Source: Legionella maceachernii (GTDB lineage Bacteria; Pseudomonadota; Gammaproteobacteria; Legionellales; Legionellaceae). Taken from it: a stretch of DNA of 64,000 nucleotides. The translations under genes and the position numbers were made by a program. Every line of letters begins with the position of its first letter. Position 1 is the stretch's first letter. Below are positions 54,037 to 62,995 of the stretch, piece by piece. The notes beneath the pieces were generated by a model. The model did no database searches, was not told the DNA's origin, and was given only the letters and a program-made list of their open reading frames with translations. Where the stretch lies: assembly GCF_900167045.1 (NCBI RefSeq), contig NZ_FUXJ01000002.1, forward strand, positions 277,122 through 341,121. Direction: 5' to 3'.

Positions 54037-55377
54037 ATGAAAAAATCCATGCGCTTAACGCTGTTATTTGTGGCTTGTATGTCGGCATCGTGTTTTGCAG
54101 AAAACTCTTTTTATCAAAATGGGTACTTGCATTTAAACACTGCTTTAAAAAGATTAGATGCAGTATCTTGTGATAAAACGGCCACACAATGCGTCGCTGT
54201 TGGTTTTGGTGGCGAATACCATTTGCATGAGCGTTTAGCGTATGCGAGCCAAGACGGCGGTTTAACATGGAGTGAGCCCACCGTTTTAGCATCCCCCAAA
54301 GAAGAAATTACTCCTGTTTTAAGCGACAGTCCAAATCCGGCCAATATCCATTGCGATGAATCTGGGCAACAGTGCATCGTGACCAGCTCCGCCATTATTG
54401 AACGCGTTCCGACTCCGGTGGTGTACACAACGAAAGATGGTGGTGTCACTTGGAGCACCCCTAAGACATTATCACTCCCCAAAGGAATTGACAGAAACCA
54501 AATTTATGAAAATGACTCTCTATTTACCGCGATTTCTTGTGATCAGGCAGGCACTGTTTGCACAATAGCTGGCGGCTTAGCTGGCGACAATGAAGCCACT
54601 CCATTGATTTATACCACCAAAGATGCGGGGGAAACGTGGAAACTATTTAGCGCATTAAAACAGCCCTTTTATCAAGCCCCTTCTACATTTTATCATGGCA
54701 CCTTTTTATCAGGGGTTAGTTGTAATTTCTCAGGCCGGAACTGCGTAGCCGTGGGTAATTCTGTCATATCAACGTCTTTTTTCGGTGATCGATATTCAAG
54801 TCACTCAGTGGCTTATTCTACTCAAGATGGCGGGGAGCATTGGAGCAAGCCCATTGTATTACCGATGGAAGAAACGCAGAGTAATGTAAGTACGTTTGTG
54901 GATGTGGCGTGTGATGGAGCAGGCATGCAATGTACGTCAATTGGTTATATCTATGATTTTTATACCGCTGCCTTCCAGCCCTTTTCCTTCACTACGCATA
55001 ATGGTGGTTTAGATTGGGACGGTATGAATTTAATTACCCAAAAAGAAGGTAAACATGTTCTAAATTCGATCCATTGCGATGATTCAGGAAAACATTGTGT
55101 TGCTGTTGGGTGGGAAACCAAGCGTATCACCACAATTCCTATTTTAAAACCACTTGTTTTTACGAGCAACAATGCTGGAAAAATGTGGGAAAAATACACC
55201 GACATGCCTTTTCCTAATTCATCTAGGTTCAATGACATTTTTTGCAACAATACAGGTGAGCAATGTATTGCTGTGGGCACGCAAGTCGATGCAAGTTTCT
55301 TTGCAGCAAAACAACTCACAGCATCATTGAATAAGCATTTACCGTTTACACTGCATAAGCCCCAATTTAAAGCGTAA
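54037..55377 (+). CDS. Secreted seven-repeat beta-propeller-like protein with BNR/Asp boxes
   Basis: A 446-residue protein with a signal peptide (about 1-21, ending SCFAEN). The mature part has seven units that each contain a Cys-x6-Cys pair, such as CDKTATQC, CDESGQQC, CNFSGRNC and CNNTGEQC, mostly followed by AVG. Six of them are followed by a strand and an Asp-box-like turn (SQDGGLTWS, TKDGGVTWS, TKDAGETW). This is the layout of a sialidase-like or YCF48-like propeller with a disulfide per blade, but the sialidase arginines are not evident, so enzyme activity is not claimed. It has a single promoter region and ends in a strong hairpin. Function unknown; a surface or periplasmic binding protein is plausible. 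Confidence 0.85.
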   Translation: MKKSMRLTLLFVACMSASCFAENSFYQNGYLHLNTALKRLDAVSCDKTATQCVAVGFGGEYHLHERLAYASQDGGLTWSEPTVLASPKEEITPVLSDSPNPANIHCDESGQQCIVTSSAIIERVPTPVVYTTKDGGVTWSTPKTLSLPKGIDRNQIYENDSLFTAISCDQAGTVCTIAGGLAGDNEATPLIYTTKDAGETWKLFSALKQPFYQAPSTFYHGTFLSGVSCNFSGRNCVAVGNSVISTSFFGDRYSSHSVAYSTQDGGEHWSKPIVLPMEETQSNVSTFVDVACDGAGMQCTSIGYIYDFYTAAFQPFSFTTHNGGLDWDGMNLITQKEGKHVLNSIHCDDSGKHCVAVGWETKRITTIPILKPLVFTSNNAGKMWEKYTDMPFPNSSRFNDIFCNNTGEQCIAVGTQVDASFFAAKQLTASLNKHLPFTLHKPQFKA

Positions 55378-55387
55378 TTTATGGGGT

Positions 55388-55421
55388 AGTGATAGTTCAC
55401 TTTTTAAGGTGAGCTATCACT
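55388..55421. terminator. Strong hairpin after the propeller gene
   Basis: AGTGATAGTTCAC (55388-55400) pairs over 13 positions (one wobble) with GTGAGCTATCACT (55409-55421) across an eight-base loop, starting 11 bases after the stop codon. The U-tract is short. Confidence 0.65.
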
Positions 55422-55546
55422 TAACAGGAGAATTATTGCTCGTTTTTTGAAATGTTAGATCGTTTTTAATCCTAAACTCTGGACAAGAGAAATATTTTTT
55501 ACCATCATTGATGATTCTAAAACAGAAAGAAAAAATGAGGATCAGT

Positions 55547-56053
55547 ATGGAAAAAATAAGAATAGCAATCGTTGGCCTCCTTTTAATGAGTTTGTGCCAA
55601 TTGACCACAGCAACACAAACAAGCAAACCGGAATCGATTGATAACGCCAATCAGAAAGCCATTTTATTTTATGTGAACGCGTATCGAGCTAAACACGGTT
55701 TAAAACCGCTCAAACTCAATAGGTTAATGTCAGAAGAAGCAGCAAAACATAGTCGTGATATGGCCAAACATGCTATCCCCTTTGGACACAAATACTTTGA
55801 CAAACGCATTCATCGCCTATTTGCCAAAATTAAACAGTGCCAGGGAGGATCTGAAAATGTCGCTTACAATTATAGAGACGGAGAAGAGGTTGTACGCAAT
55901 TGGTTAACGAGTCCAGGCCATCGGCGAAATATTATGGGAAATTATAATTTGACGGGTATAGGGCTAGCACGAGACAAAAAAGGGAAACTTTATTTCACTC
56001 AAATCTTTTTACGTACAACCAATCCAGTTTATCAAGCAAAATCAATAGGATAG
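55547..56053 (+). CDS. Secreted CAP-domain (SCP/PR-1) protein
   Basis: A 168-residue exported protein with a signal peptide (MEKIRIAIVGLLLMSLCQLT, then TATQ). The start is set by a GAGGATC ribosome site; earlier in-frame ATGs lack one. The CAP domain begins FYVNAYRAKHGLKPLKLN, with the conserved histidine and glutamate positions in AAKHSRDMAKH, GGSENVAYN and WLTSPGHRRNIM, and ends GKLYFTQIF. Bacterial CAP proteins are of unknown activity. It follows another secreted protein on the same strand but is separated from it by a terminator. Confidence 0.92.
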   Translation: MEKIRIAIVGLLLMSLCQLTTATQTSKPESIDNANQKAILFYVNAYRAKHGLKPLKLNRLMSEEAAKHSRDMAKHAIPFGHKYFDKRIHRLFAKIKQCQGGSENVAYNYRDGEEVVRNWLTSPGHRRNIMGNYNLTGIGLARDKKGKLYFTQIFLRTTNPVYQAKSIG

Positions 56054-56138
56054 CTTAATATTTTTAACGGTGATGGTTGCTCTTTTGCAGGAAGTAATAC
56101 ATAGTGTAGGTTAGACTGTAGCAAATGTGGAAGAGTAA

Positions 56139-57026
56139 TTGGAAAGAATACAAAGTTTAAAGTTAGGATTACTTTATGGTGTGATATCCGCGTTTTCCTT
56201 TGCGACGATGTCTGTTTTTGTTAAAAAAATTGGGGGTTTATTACCCACTTCACAGTTAATATTTTTCCGATTTGCCATTAGTTTAATGATTCTCCTCCCT
56301 TGGATTATTACGGATAAAACATTCCGTTTAAAGGTAGAGCACCCAATGCAATACGTAGTGCGAATTTTAGCAGGATTAATGGCATTGTTTTGTGTTTTTT
56401 ATGTTGTAAAATTTCTTCCACTTGTCGATGCGCTTTTATTGAATAATACTGCGCCTCTATTCGTTCCATTAATTGCCTGGGCTCTGCTTGGCGCTAAAAC
56501 GCCTAAAAAAGCAATTTTAGGGATTATAATAGGTTTTTTAGGAGTAGGATTAATTCTTAATCCAGGCCATGAAATTTTATCTTTTGCCTCCGTTATTGCA
56601 CTTGCTTCTGGTTTTCTGACCGCCCTAGCTATCGTACAAATGCGGATCATCAGTAAGAGCAGTTCTACGAAACAAATGTTATTTTATTACTTTATGATCA
56701 GTACGTTAGCATCGGGTTTTGTGGCAGCTCTTCAGTGGGAATCCCCAGAGTCATCTGAGATTTGGCTATTTTTGCTGGCAATTGGGGTGTTTGGAACTTC
56801 TTATCAGATTTTTGCTACGTTATCTTATGCTACGGCTCCCGTGCGCTTAATGTCTCCGCTTGTTTTTCTGATTGTTGTTTTTGGCGGGTTTTTTGATTGG
56901 CTAATTTGGGATTACGTTCCTAATTTATTCACATTATTAGGCGCAATATTGGTTATTATAGGAACGATTATTACGGTTTACTTTGGTCACAAAGAAATTG
57001 ATTTTTTAAAAAATAACCAGAGGTAG
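56139..57026 (+). CDS. EamA/DMT-family transporter (second copy)
   Basis: A 295-residue ten-helix DMT exporter with two EamA domains (LGLLYGVISAFSFATMSVFV at the start and IFATLSYATAPVRLMSPLVF late). It begins at a TTG codon five bases after GGAAGAG; the next in-frame ATG would remove the first helix, so the TTG is favoured. It resembles S-adenosylmethionine or cofactor exporters in style, but the substrate is not determined. It is followed by a hairpin shared with the convergent GST gene and is not closely similar to the DMT gene at 5717. Confidence 0.9.
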   Translation: MERIQSLKLGLLYGVISAFSFATMSVFVKKIGGLLPTSQLIFFRFAISLMILLPWIITDKTFRLKVEHPMQYVVRILAGLMALFCVFYVVKFLPLVDALLLNNTAPLFVPLIAWALLGAKTPKKAILGIIIGFLGVGLILNPGHEILSFASVIALASGFLTALAIVQMRIISKSSSTKQMLFYYFMISTLASGFVAALQWESPESSEIWLFLLAIGVFGTSYQIFATLSYATAPVRLMSPLVFLIVVFGGFFDWLIWDYVPNLFTLLGAILVIIGTIITVYFGHKEIDFLKNNQR

Positions 57027-57052
57027 TCCGTATAACCTAAGTCATACGGACT
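57025..57052. terminator. Hairpin between the DMT and GST genes
   Basis: AGTCCGTAT (57025-57033) pairs perfectly with ATACGGACT (57044-57052) over a ten-base loop. It overlaps the DMT stop codon and lies 13 bases from the GST stop, so it can act on both. Confidence 0.6.
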
Positions 57053-57065
57053 GATAGAGCCATTG

Positions 57066-57683
57066 CTAAGCAGCCATTTCTAAACTTTCTTCTTTAAGCG
57101 ATTTAACAATCGATGGTTTGTGATGTAGCTCTGAAAAATAGCGTGTTAAATGAGTGAGTTCTTTGGTATCAATTCCCATTTTAGAAGCCCATAAAAGCAT
57201 GACAAATAAATAGGCATCTGGCATCGTGAAGTGATCGCCCGCTATAAAATTCGTTTTACCCAGCTGTTTATTAACATAACTGAGTTTTGATTTAATTGCA
57301 GGGATAAAAATTTTTTCTCTCATTTCAGAAGTAATAGCTGGATTGAATAAATTACCAAAAGTCTTGTGCAATTCAGTGGAAATGTAATTTGACCATCCGA
57401 GCACCGTGTAACGCGACAAATCTCCGATTGGAGGGCATAATTTTGTTGCTTTAAATTCATCCACTAAGTACATCTGAATAATAAGATTTTCAGTAAGAAT
57501 TTGCTTATCATTTAATTGAAGAGTAGGTACGGCACCTTTTGGGTTAACGGATAAAAAATCGTTGTTTTTCTCAGTTTTTTTCGTTTTTAGATCAACAGAT
57601 TCGTATTCACAATCTAATCCGATTTCATTAATGATAATGCGTACAGCAAGTGAACAAGCACCTTGAGTATAGTAAAGTTTCAT
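57066..57683 (-). CDS. Glutathione S-transferase
   Basis: A 205-residue GST of the beta-like bacterial class. It starts MKLYYTQGACSLAVRIIINE behind AAGGATAACC; a longer frame was rejected. The thioredoxin-like domain has NPKGAVPTLQLNDKQILTEN, with the conserved cis-Pro and the TEN glutathione site, and the Cys in GACSL fits the catalytic or GSH-linked cysteine of beta GSTs. The helical C-terminal domain holds the N-cap box FTMPDAYLFV. The role is probably detoxification or stress. It is followed, in the direction of transcription, by the terminator shared with the DMT gene. Confidence 0.93.
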   Translation of the reverse strand: MKLYYTQGACSLAVRIIINEIGLDCEYESVDLKTKKTEKNNDFLSVNPKGAVPTLQLNDKQILTENLIIQMYLVDEFKATKLCPPIGDLSRYTVLGWSNYISTELHKTFGNLFNPAITSEMREKIFIPAIKSKLSYVNKQLGKTNFIAGDHFTMPDAYLFVMLLWASKMGIDTKELTHLTRYFSELHHKPSIVKSLKEESLEMAA

Positions 57684-57762
57684 GGTTATCCTTTTTTTGT
57701 AGTTACCTTTCATTTGTAGCTTGCTTTATGAATAACTACAAGTCTCTGAGGCATTCTATACT

Positions 57763-59007
57763 TCAAATCTTTTCATTGTCCTTTGTGAGAAGGAGGGCGC
57801 CCGTTAAAAAAATAAAATACGCGAAACCCGTCAATGCGCAGTAAAAACCAAACAGGCTATTACTATGCGATTGATATAAATGATTCGCTATTTCTATTCC
57901 CACAGCTTGAGTACACATCCCAATCATACTCATCAAGGCAGAAGTGGTTCCTTTGCCAACGGGGGTACAAAAAAGAATAAATCGGTTGAGTGGTGCGCCA
58001 GCGATGCCCAATCCAAAAAAGTAGATAATGAAACCCGGTAGCAACCAAATAAAAGAATTGCTTAATGCAAACGGAAGGATAAAGCTCGCGAGTAAACCCA
58101 CTCCTAAAATAATGGAGCCCAGACGGAGGATTTTTTTCACGGTACCACGGTGAGTCAAGCGCTGAAGGACCCAATTACCCATGATGGTCGCTCCAAACAA
58201 AGGCACTTGCCATAAACCATACTGGATAACAGATAATTTTGCATCGGCAATTAAAATGACCGGGGCAAGGGCTATCCATGCCACACAAGGTAATCCCATT
58301 AACCCGAGAGCGATTGATCCAAACATAAAAGGGGCATTTGTGAATAAATTTTTATAATTATTGAAAACAGTTCGCGGTGCCAATGAGACGCGTTGAATTT
58401 TTTGCCCATCCCTTTTAGTTTGCCCAATTGGTTCAGGCATGAATCGCCATAAACCCCAAAGTGCAAAGAGAGCGAAGGTACCGATAAGCACAAAAATCAG
58501 TCGCCAACTGAAGTAGTGAATAAAAGCAGCTCCCAGCAATGGCCCTAAGAGGGGTGCGATTGTTGACACATTAGCCATAATGGCAATTAAGCGAATGGCA
58601 TCCATCTCCGCGAAAATTTCTTGCAAGGTGGCATAGCCAATAACCCCAATGAAACATAAGCCCATCCCTTGAAAGAAGCGGGCAACTAAAAATTGATCAA
58701 TCGAATTAGAACAAGCAATCGCTGCGGTGCAAAGAAGAAAGAGTAAAGCACCTGAAAGCATAACAGGTCGTCGGCCATAGCGGTCAGAAATGGGTCCAAG
58801 GAATAATTGCAAACTGGCCCCTCCTAAAATATAGGCAGTAAGAGAGGTAGCGACTGCAGTTTCTGGTCCTTTAAATGATTCAACGACTTTAAGCATGCCT
58901 GGCATGATCATGTCGTTTGCCACATAAGTAAGAAATTCGTAAAGCACTAGAAAGCAAGCGAATACCAGGGCTTGTTTACGTGTAATAGGAATAAGTGGTT
59001 GAGCCAT
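57763..59007 (-). CDS. MFS multidrug exporter (Bcr/CflA/MdfA type)
   Basis: A 414-residue twelve-helix major facilitator of the DHA1 group. It has the TM1 region VLYEFLTYVANDMIMPGML, with an acidic residue in helix 1 as in MdfA, the cytoplasmic loop signature GPISDRYGRRPVML near 71, and motif C-like GLLGPLLGAAFIHYFSW near 156 marking a drug/proton antiporter. Substrate is unknown. The end is 79 bases before the GST gene start on the same strand, so the two could be transcribed together. Confidence 0.92.
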   Translation of the reverse strand: MAQPLIPITRKQALVFACFLVLYEFLTYVANDMIMPGMLKVVESFKGPETAVATSLTAYILGGASLQLFLGPISDRYGRRPVMLSGALLFLLCTAAIACSNSIDQFLVARFFQGMGLCFIGVIGYATLQEIFAEMDAIRLIAIMANVSTIAPLLGPLLGAAFIHYFSWRLIFVLIGTFALFALWGLWRFMPEPIGQTKRDGQKIQRVSLAPRTVFNNYKNLFTNAPFMFGSIALGLMGLPCVAWIALAPVILIADAKLSVIQYGLWQVPLFGATIMGNWVLQRLTHRGTVKKILRLGSIILGVGLLASFILPFALSNSFIWLLPGFIIYFFGLGIAGAPLNRFILFCTPVGKGTTSALMSMIGMCTQAVGIEIANHLYQSHSNSLFGFYCALTGFAYFIFLTGALLLTKDNEKI

Positions 59008-59154
59008 GGTGGTTCTCTATAAGATGATTGTTCAAGCTAAGTAATTATACTTTAAGAATTGCCAAACTGCTTATTATATACTCATGACACTTCGTCTTGT
59101 TAAGTATCTTGGATATCGGAGCTTTTCGTTAAATTTTAGATTGTATCAAAAGCA

Positions 59155-59352
59155 TTATTCTTTCTTTTTTATTCTCTGCTTATACCAGTTAACTAGCGTA
59201 GACCAAAATGCAGCAATACTCACAAGGAGTGTGAAAAGTAAAACAGCTATGACCATTTGAAAAACAGAGAAATTCAGTGCGTCACGAGACACAAACAAGC
59301 CGGTTATTGACCCCGCTATAACGAAAAGCACTCTGACTAGCCATCCTATCAT
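59155..59352 (-). CDS. Small two-helix membrane protein
   Basis: A 65-residue protein with two hydrophobic segments (about 5-22 and 31-50) and a strongly basic tail (WYKQRIKKKE). I do not recognise a family. It has a good AGGAAG ribosome site before its ATG and begins 33 bases after the Na+/H+ antiporter stop on the same strand, which supports a real gene and a possible accessory role. Confidence 0.6.
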   Translation of the reverse strand: MIGWLVRVLFVIAGSITGLFVSRDALNFSVFQMVIAVLLFTLLVSIAAFWSTLVNWYKQRIKKKE

Positions 59353-59385
59353 TCTATTCTTCCTATGAGCAAACGAACTAGTTTT

Positions 59386-61041
59386 CTATTCTAATTTAAA
59401 TTTATGCGGAGTACTGCTTACGGTAGAAAGTTGCCTTAAATCAAGTCTAGCAATGATTGTCATCATCGTGGTGTTATTGATTTTACGTTGCTTTCTAAGC
59501 AAGCGTAATTCTTGACGCGCACCCTCCAGGGCTGAAAGTCGGAGTTGCTGTTCAAATTCTATTGCTTTCATGCTGGTTAATTTTTCATCTTCGGCACCAA
59601 TATTTGCGGCAATGTAATAATTGAGGCCGGCTATAAGCGAATTACCTACTTCCAGGCAGAGCGCTGCATCTTGCTCACTGGCGTTTGCACACAAAAGTTG
59701 CATTTGATTGGCAATGGCCTTAACCCCTGCTTGAGCTGCAGCAATACGGGCTTCATTTTCTTCATTACTAGACGATTTATGAATAAGCGTATTTAGTCCC
59801 GGCAAAACTAAAGGAAGGGCTACTGTGCTGATAAGCAGAGAACAAAGAACGACACCAACGACTAAAATCACTAAAAGATCGCGTTCCGGAAAAGGAGATC
59901 CATCATTCATTAACGCGGGCAAAGATAAAATAGCGGCTAAAGCAATGGCCCCCCGTACTCCGCCCAAAGAAATGACGGTAACGATTCGTAAATTTGGCCA
60001 ACGCCAAGTCGTATGACGATGCCGAGCGATTAAAACTTCAAAAGGAATGGTTAAATAAATCCAAAGCATGCGAAGCAAAGCCAGGGTTATTGTGATGAGA
60101 GCAACCATTTTTGCGCAATCGAACAAGCTGTAGCCGGTGTTGGCTAATAACTCGATGGAATGAGGTAGATATAATCCTAAGAGAATGAAAATGAGTCCAT
60201 TTAAAGTGATATCAAGCATCCCCCAAACAAAATGACCTTCAATACGCATTCTTGCTAAGGTTCTATCTAAGAAACCTGCTTTATCCACTGTAAAGCCAGC
60301 AGAAACTGCAGCCAGTATTCCCGAGAAGCCTAATTTTTCCGCGGTCAGATAGGCGGTAAAAGGTAAGAGTAATAAAAGCAAATTTTCAGTGGTTGTTTCA
60401 TGCTCGTTTTTTCGCGTCAATTGACCAAGCAGAGTAATGAAAAGATAAGTTAAAATAACCCCAACGATTATTCCACCAAAACCAACGAGAATAAGACTAG
60501 TCATTGCTTTACTCAATGAAAAAACGCCAGTGAGCATAGCAGCGACAGCAAATTTAAATGAAACAAGCCCAGAAGCATCATTTAAAAGTGCTTCTCCTTG
60601 TAAGATATGTAGAATTCGCTCGGGTATTCTTACCTTGGCAGTCATTGACCTTAGGGCGACTGCATCAGTAGGAGATAAGGCTGCAGCCAAAGCAAAAGTA
60701 GCGGGTAATGGCAGTGTTGGAATGAGCCAATGAACTAAGTAACCAATGCCTGCAACAGTAAAAAAAACGAGACCAATGGATAAAGTAATAATAACACGTT
60801 TATTCGATAGAAATTCTCGTTTAGGGAATTGCCAGCTATCATTAAAAAGCAACGGTGGAATGAATAACAGCATGAACAATTCAGGATTGAAGCCAATGTG
60901 AAAAACTGGAAAAAAAAGAGCAATAAAAGCCCCTAAACTAATCTGAATAATGGGTGTAGGCAGTGAGGGTATAAATCGCGAAATAACTCCGGACACAACC
61001 ATTAAAAGCAAGAGAATAAGACACACCAAAGCACTTTCCAT
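59386..61041 (-). CDS. Na+/H+ antiporter (CPA1 family)
   Basis: A 551-residue sodium/proton antiporter of the CPA1 (NhaP-like bacterial NHE) family. It has about twelve membrane helices in the first ~410 residues, including ALSPTDAVALRSM near 126, the ion-binding NDASGLVSFKFAV block (ND motif) near 155, and the ISLGGVRGAIALA segment near 355. A soluble helical C-terminal domain of ~130 residues follows, of unknown regulatory role. GGAG precedes the ATG. It may form an operon with the small membrane protein. Function is pH and sodium homeostasis. Confidence 0.93.
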   Translation of the reverse strand: MESALVCLILLLLMVVSGVISRFIPSLPTPIIQISLGAFIALFFPVFHIGFNPELFMLLFIPPLLFNDSWQFPKREFLSNKRVIITLSIGLVFFTVAGIGYLVHWLIPTLPLPATFALAAALSPTDAVALRSMTAKVRIPERILHILQGEALLNDASGLVSFKFAVAAMLTGVFSLSKAMTSLILVGFGGIIVGVILTYLFITLLGQLTRKNEHETTTENLLLLLLPFTAYLTAEKLGFSGILAAVSAGFTVDKAGFLDRTLARMRIEGHFVWGMLDITLNGLIFILLGLYLPHSIELLANTGYSLFDCAKMVALITITLALLRMLWIYLTIPFEVLIARHRHTTWRWPNLRIVTVISLGGVRGAIALAAILSLPALMNDGSPFPERDLLVILVVGVVLCSLLISTVALPLVLPGLNTLIHKSSSNEENEARIAAAQAGVKAIANQMQLLCANASEQDAALCLEVGNSLIAGLNYYIAANIGAEDEKLTSMKAIEFEQQLRLSALEGARQELRLLRKQRKINNTTMMTIIARLDLRQLSTVSSTPHKFKLE

Positions 61042-61166
61042 GATTGCTATTACTCCAGACCTATTTAACGAAACGATTTGCGCAAAGATTATCGCGCGTT
61101 AACACATATTAATCAAAAAAAGGTAAAATATAAAATTTTAGCGGAGTAGGTCGAGTAGGGCAGAGT

Positions 61167-61210
61167 AAACGCATCTAATTTTTGCACAGAAATACTTATC
61201 TTTTTGCCTA
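61167..61210 (+). repeat. 44-bp inverted repeat, left arm
   Basis: A perfect 44-base match, inverted, to 61848-61891; it begins AAACGCATCTAATTTTTGCA and ends CTTATCTTTTTGCCTA. Together the arms flank yggU with a 637-base interior. The outer edge shares the GTAAACGCATCT core with the MITE-like repeat at 11611-11740. Confidence 0.9.
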
Positions 61211-61301
61211 TTTGCAGGGTACAAAGCGCTGAACGCAGACTATTGGGTTTGATATAGTACTTTTAGGTGTCTTTACTCGGGAGTAAATTTAATTCGCACG
61301 T

Positions 61302-61394
61302 GACCTCCCAACTCTTGGCAGTAACTCCATCAAGGAGATCCTTCGCTTCGCTCAGGACGACAATACCTCTGTCATCCTAAGCAAAAGCGAAGGA
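61302..61394. repeat. Dispersed repeat copy 2 with internal palindrome
   Basis: 61302-61341 (GACCTCCCAACTCTTGGCAG onward to CAAGGAGATCC) and 61371-61394 (GTCATCCTAAGC onward) match the two modules at 22-61 and 1-24. In addition, CCTTCGCTTCGCTCAGGACG at 61340-61359 is the near complement of 61371-61393, forming a hairpin. Confidence 0.75.
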
Positions 61395-61482
61395 CACGGA
61401 TTATCCAAAGAATCTAGGAGTCTCTCCATCACTGGCTCCTTAGGGAGGTCGAAAGAATAATGCTTTTAGGAGAATGCTGCTA

Positions 61483-61758
61483 ATGTGGTATAAACACGAG
61501 GCTGACGTCATCACGATTTGTGTCTATGTGCAACCTGGGGCAAAAACGACTGAGATAGTAGGTGTATACGGTGACGCGCTTAAAATCCGTTTAAATGCTC
61601 CACCTATTGCAGGAAGGGCAAATGAAGCACTATTAAGCTATATAGCCAAGGGCTTTAATGTCCCTGTGCGTCAAGTCAAATTGGTGCGTGGAAGTAAAGT
61701 CAGGCATAAAAAACTTACCATTACGGGGAGTTCTGTTTATCCAGAAGAGTTTTTCTAA
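61483..61758 (+). CDS. yggU: YggU/DUF167 family protein
   Basis: A 91-residue protein of the DUF167 (YggU) family, a small alpha/beta fold of unknown function that is widely conserved. The start is the ATG giving MWYKHEADVITI, ten bases after AGGAG; an ATG three codons earlier lies too close to the site. The family core is present: YVQPGAKTTEIVG, LKIRLNAPPIAGRANEALL and VKLVRGSKVRHKKL. The gene is bracketed by a perfect inverted repeat and surrounded by dispersed repeats. E. coli yggU follows yggT; no yggT is seen here. Confidence 0.92.
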   Translation: MWYKHEADVITICVYVQPGAKTTEIVGVYGDALKIRLNAPPIAGRANEALLSYIAKGFNVPVRQVKLVRGSKVRHKKLTITGSSVYPEEFF

Positions 61759-61847
61759 TTAAGCTATGTGAACTCTTTGTTTGCCGTTGAGCTATAATTA
61801 CCAACTGATCTGATTGGATTGTAGGACCGGCGTTAAAGCGTGGCAAG

Positions 61848-61891
61848 TAGGCAAAAAGATAAGTATTTCTGTGCAAAAATTAGATGCGTTT
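61848..61891 (-). repeat. 44-bp inverted repeat, right arm
   Basis: Exact reverse complement of 61167-61210, lying between yggU and ribF and ending in TTAGATGCGTTT. It is 77 bases upstream of the ribF start, so it may affect ribF transcription. Confidence 0.9.
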
Positions 61892-61968
61892 GCCCTGATT
61901 TTAGGTTATTACATTTTTCAATCGAGGATAAACTCGGTATAATCTTTTCTTTTTAGATTTTGATAAAT

Positions 61969-62922
61969 ATGAAGCTGTTGCGTGGACTGACTGAGGTTCC
62001 TTATTTTGCGAATGGCAGTGTAGCGGCTATTGGAAATTTTGATGGAGTCCATCTTGGGCATCAAGCGTTACTCGCTACGTTACGTGCACAAGCTGATGCA
62101 CTTCAATTACCTATGGCGGTTCTCGTCTTTGAGCCACAGCCTGCTGAATATTTTCGAGGGCCGCAAGCACCTGCTAGGCTGACAAGCTTACGTGAAAAGA
62201 CAGAGGTGCTGAAGTCTTGTGCAGTCGACTATCTGTGCTGTCTTAAATTTAATGAAGCTTTTGCCTCGCTTCCGGCTGAAGATTTCGTCCAGCGTTATTT
62301 CTTTTCCTGGTTGCACGCGAAATATGTGTTAATCGGAGAAGATTTTCGCTTTGGATATAAGCGGTTAGGTGATGTCCAATTACTGCAACGACTTGGTGGT
62401 AATCAAGGATGTGTTGTTGAGACTTTTCCTGATTTTTCGATTAATCACCATCGCGTAAGCTCAACTAAAATCAGAGAGGCATTGGCTCAAGGGCACCTTG
62501 AGCATGCATCTGCACTGCTTGGCAGAACGTTTAGCCTCTGCGGCCGAGTCGTTAAGGGAAATGAACGCGGAAGACAATGGGGTATTCCTACCGCTAATTT
62601 AACCATGCATCGCTTGGCGTTACCTCTAAAGGGGGTATTTTGTGTCAAGGTTCGCAGAGCGACGGGTGAGTGGTTAACCGGTGTGGCAAATTTAGGGAGT
62701 AGACCCACGGTTGATGGAACGAAAAATATACTTGAAATTCACTTATTTGATTTTGACGGCAATTTGTATGGTGAGATGTTACAGGTGTTTTTCTTGCACA
62801 AATTACGTGATGAGGTTAGATTTTCATCAGTAGAGACCTTGATTAAGCAAATCCATGACGATATTGCTGCGGCGAAAGCGCAATTTCGCACATGTCGATT
62901 TGAATTTAATTTAACCGATTAG
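61969..62922 (+). CDS. ribF: Bifunctional riboflavin kinase/FAD synthetase RibF
   Basis: RibF phosphorylates riboflavin to FMN and adenylates it to FAD. The start giving MKLLRGLTEVPYF is preferred over a TTG three codons upstream. The N-terminal adenylyltransferase domain has AIGNFDGVHLGHQALL near 22, VLIGEDFRFGYKRLGD near 122 and the HRVSSTKIREAL block. The C-terminal kinase domain shows GNERGRQWGIPTANL, GVFCVKVRRATGEWLTGVAN and LGSRPTVDG. The 317 residues are typical. ileS follows after 73 bases, the usual order ribF-ileS-lspA. Confidence 0.96.
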   Translation: MKLLRGLTEVPYFANGSVAAIGNFDGVHLGHQALLATLRAQADALQLPMAVLVFEPQPAEYFRGPQAPARLTSLREKTEVLKSCAVDYLCCLKFNEAFASLPAEDFVQRYFFSWLHAKYVLIGEDFRFGYKRLGDVQLLQRLGGNQGCVVETFPDFSINHHRVSSTKIREALAQGHLEHASALLGRTFSLCGRVVKGNERGRQWGIPTANLTMHRLALPLKGVFCVKVRRATGEWLTGVANLGSRPTVDGTKNILEIHLFDFDGNLYGEMLQVFFLHKLRDEVRFSSVETLIKQIHDDIAAAKAQFRTCRFEFNLTD

Positions 62923-62995
62923 CCTTCCTAAGTTGGAATTGGCAAAGACGATAGGTTGACCTATTACCATTTAACGCGTTAACAGAGTAAGCATA

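Larger units (their letters stand above)
61042..61482. other. Repeat-rich non-coding region before yggU
   Basis: This 440-base stretch has no gene. It holds the left arm of a 44-bp inverted repeat (61167-61210), a second copy of the repeat found at the left end of the window (61302-61394) and a palindrome (61340-61394). The yggU ribosome site AGGAG is at its end (61468-61472). Confidence 0.7.

Noticed and set aside
54114-55400. Minus-strand frames opposite the propeller gene
   Set aside because: Antisense to a protein with a signal peptide and regular repeats; no start signals or recognisable product.
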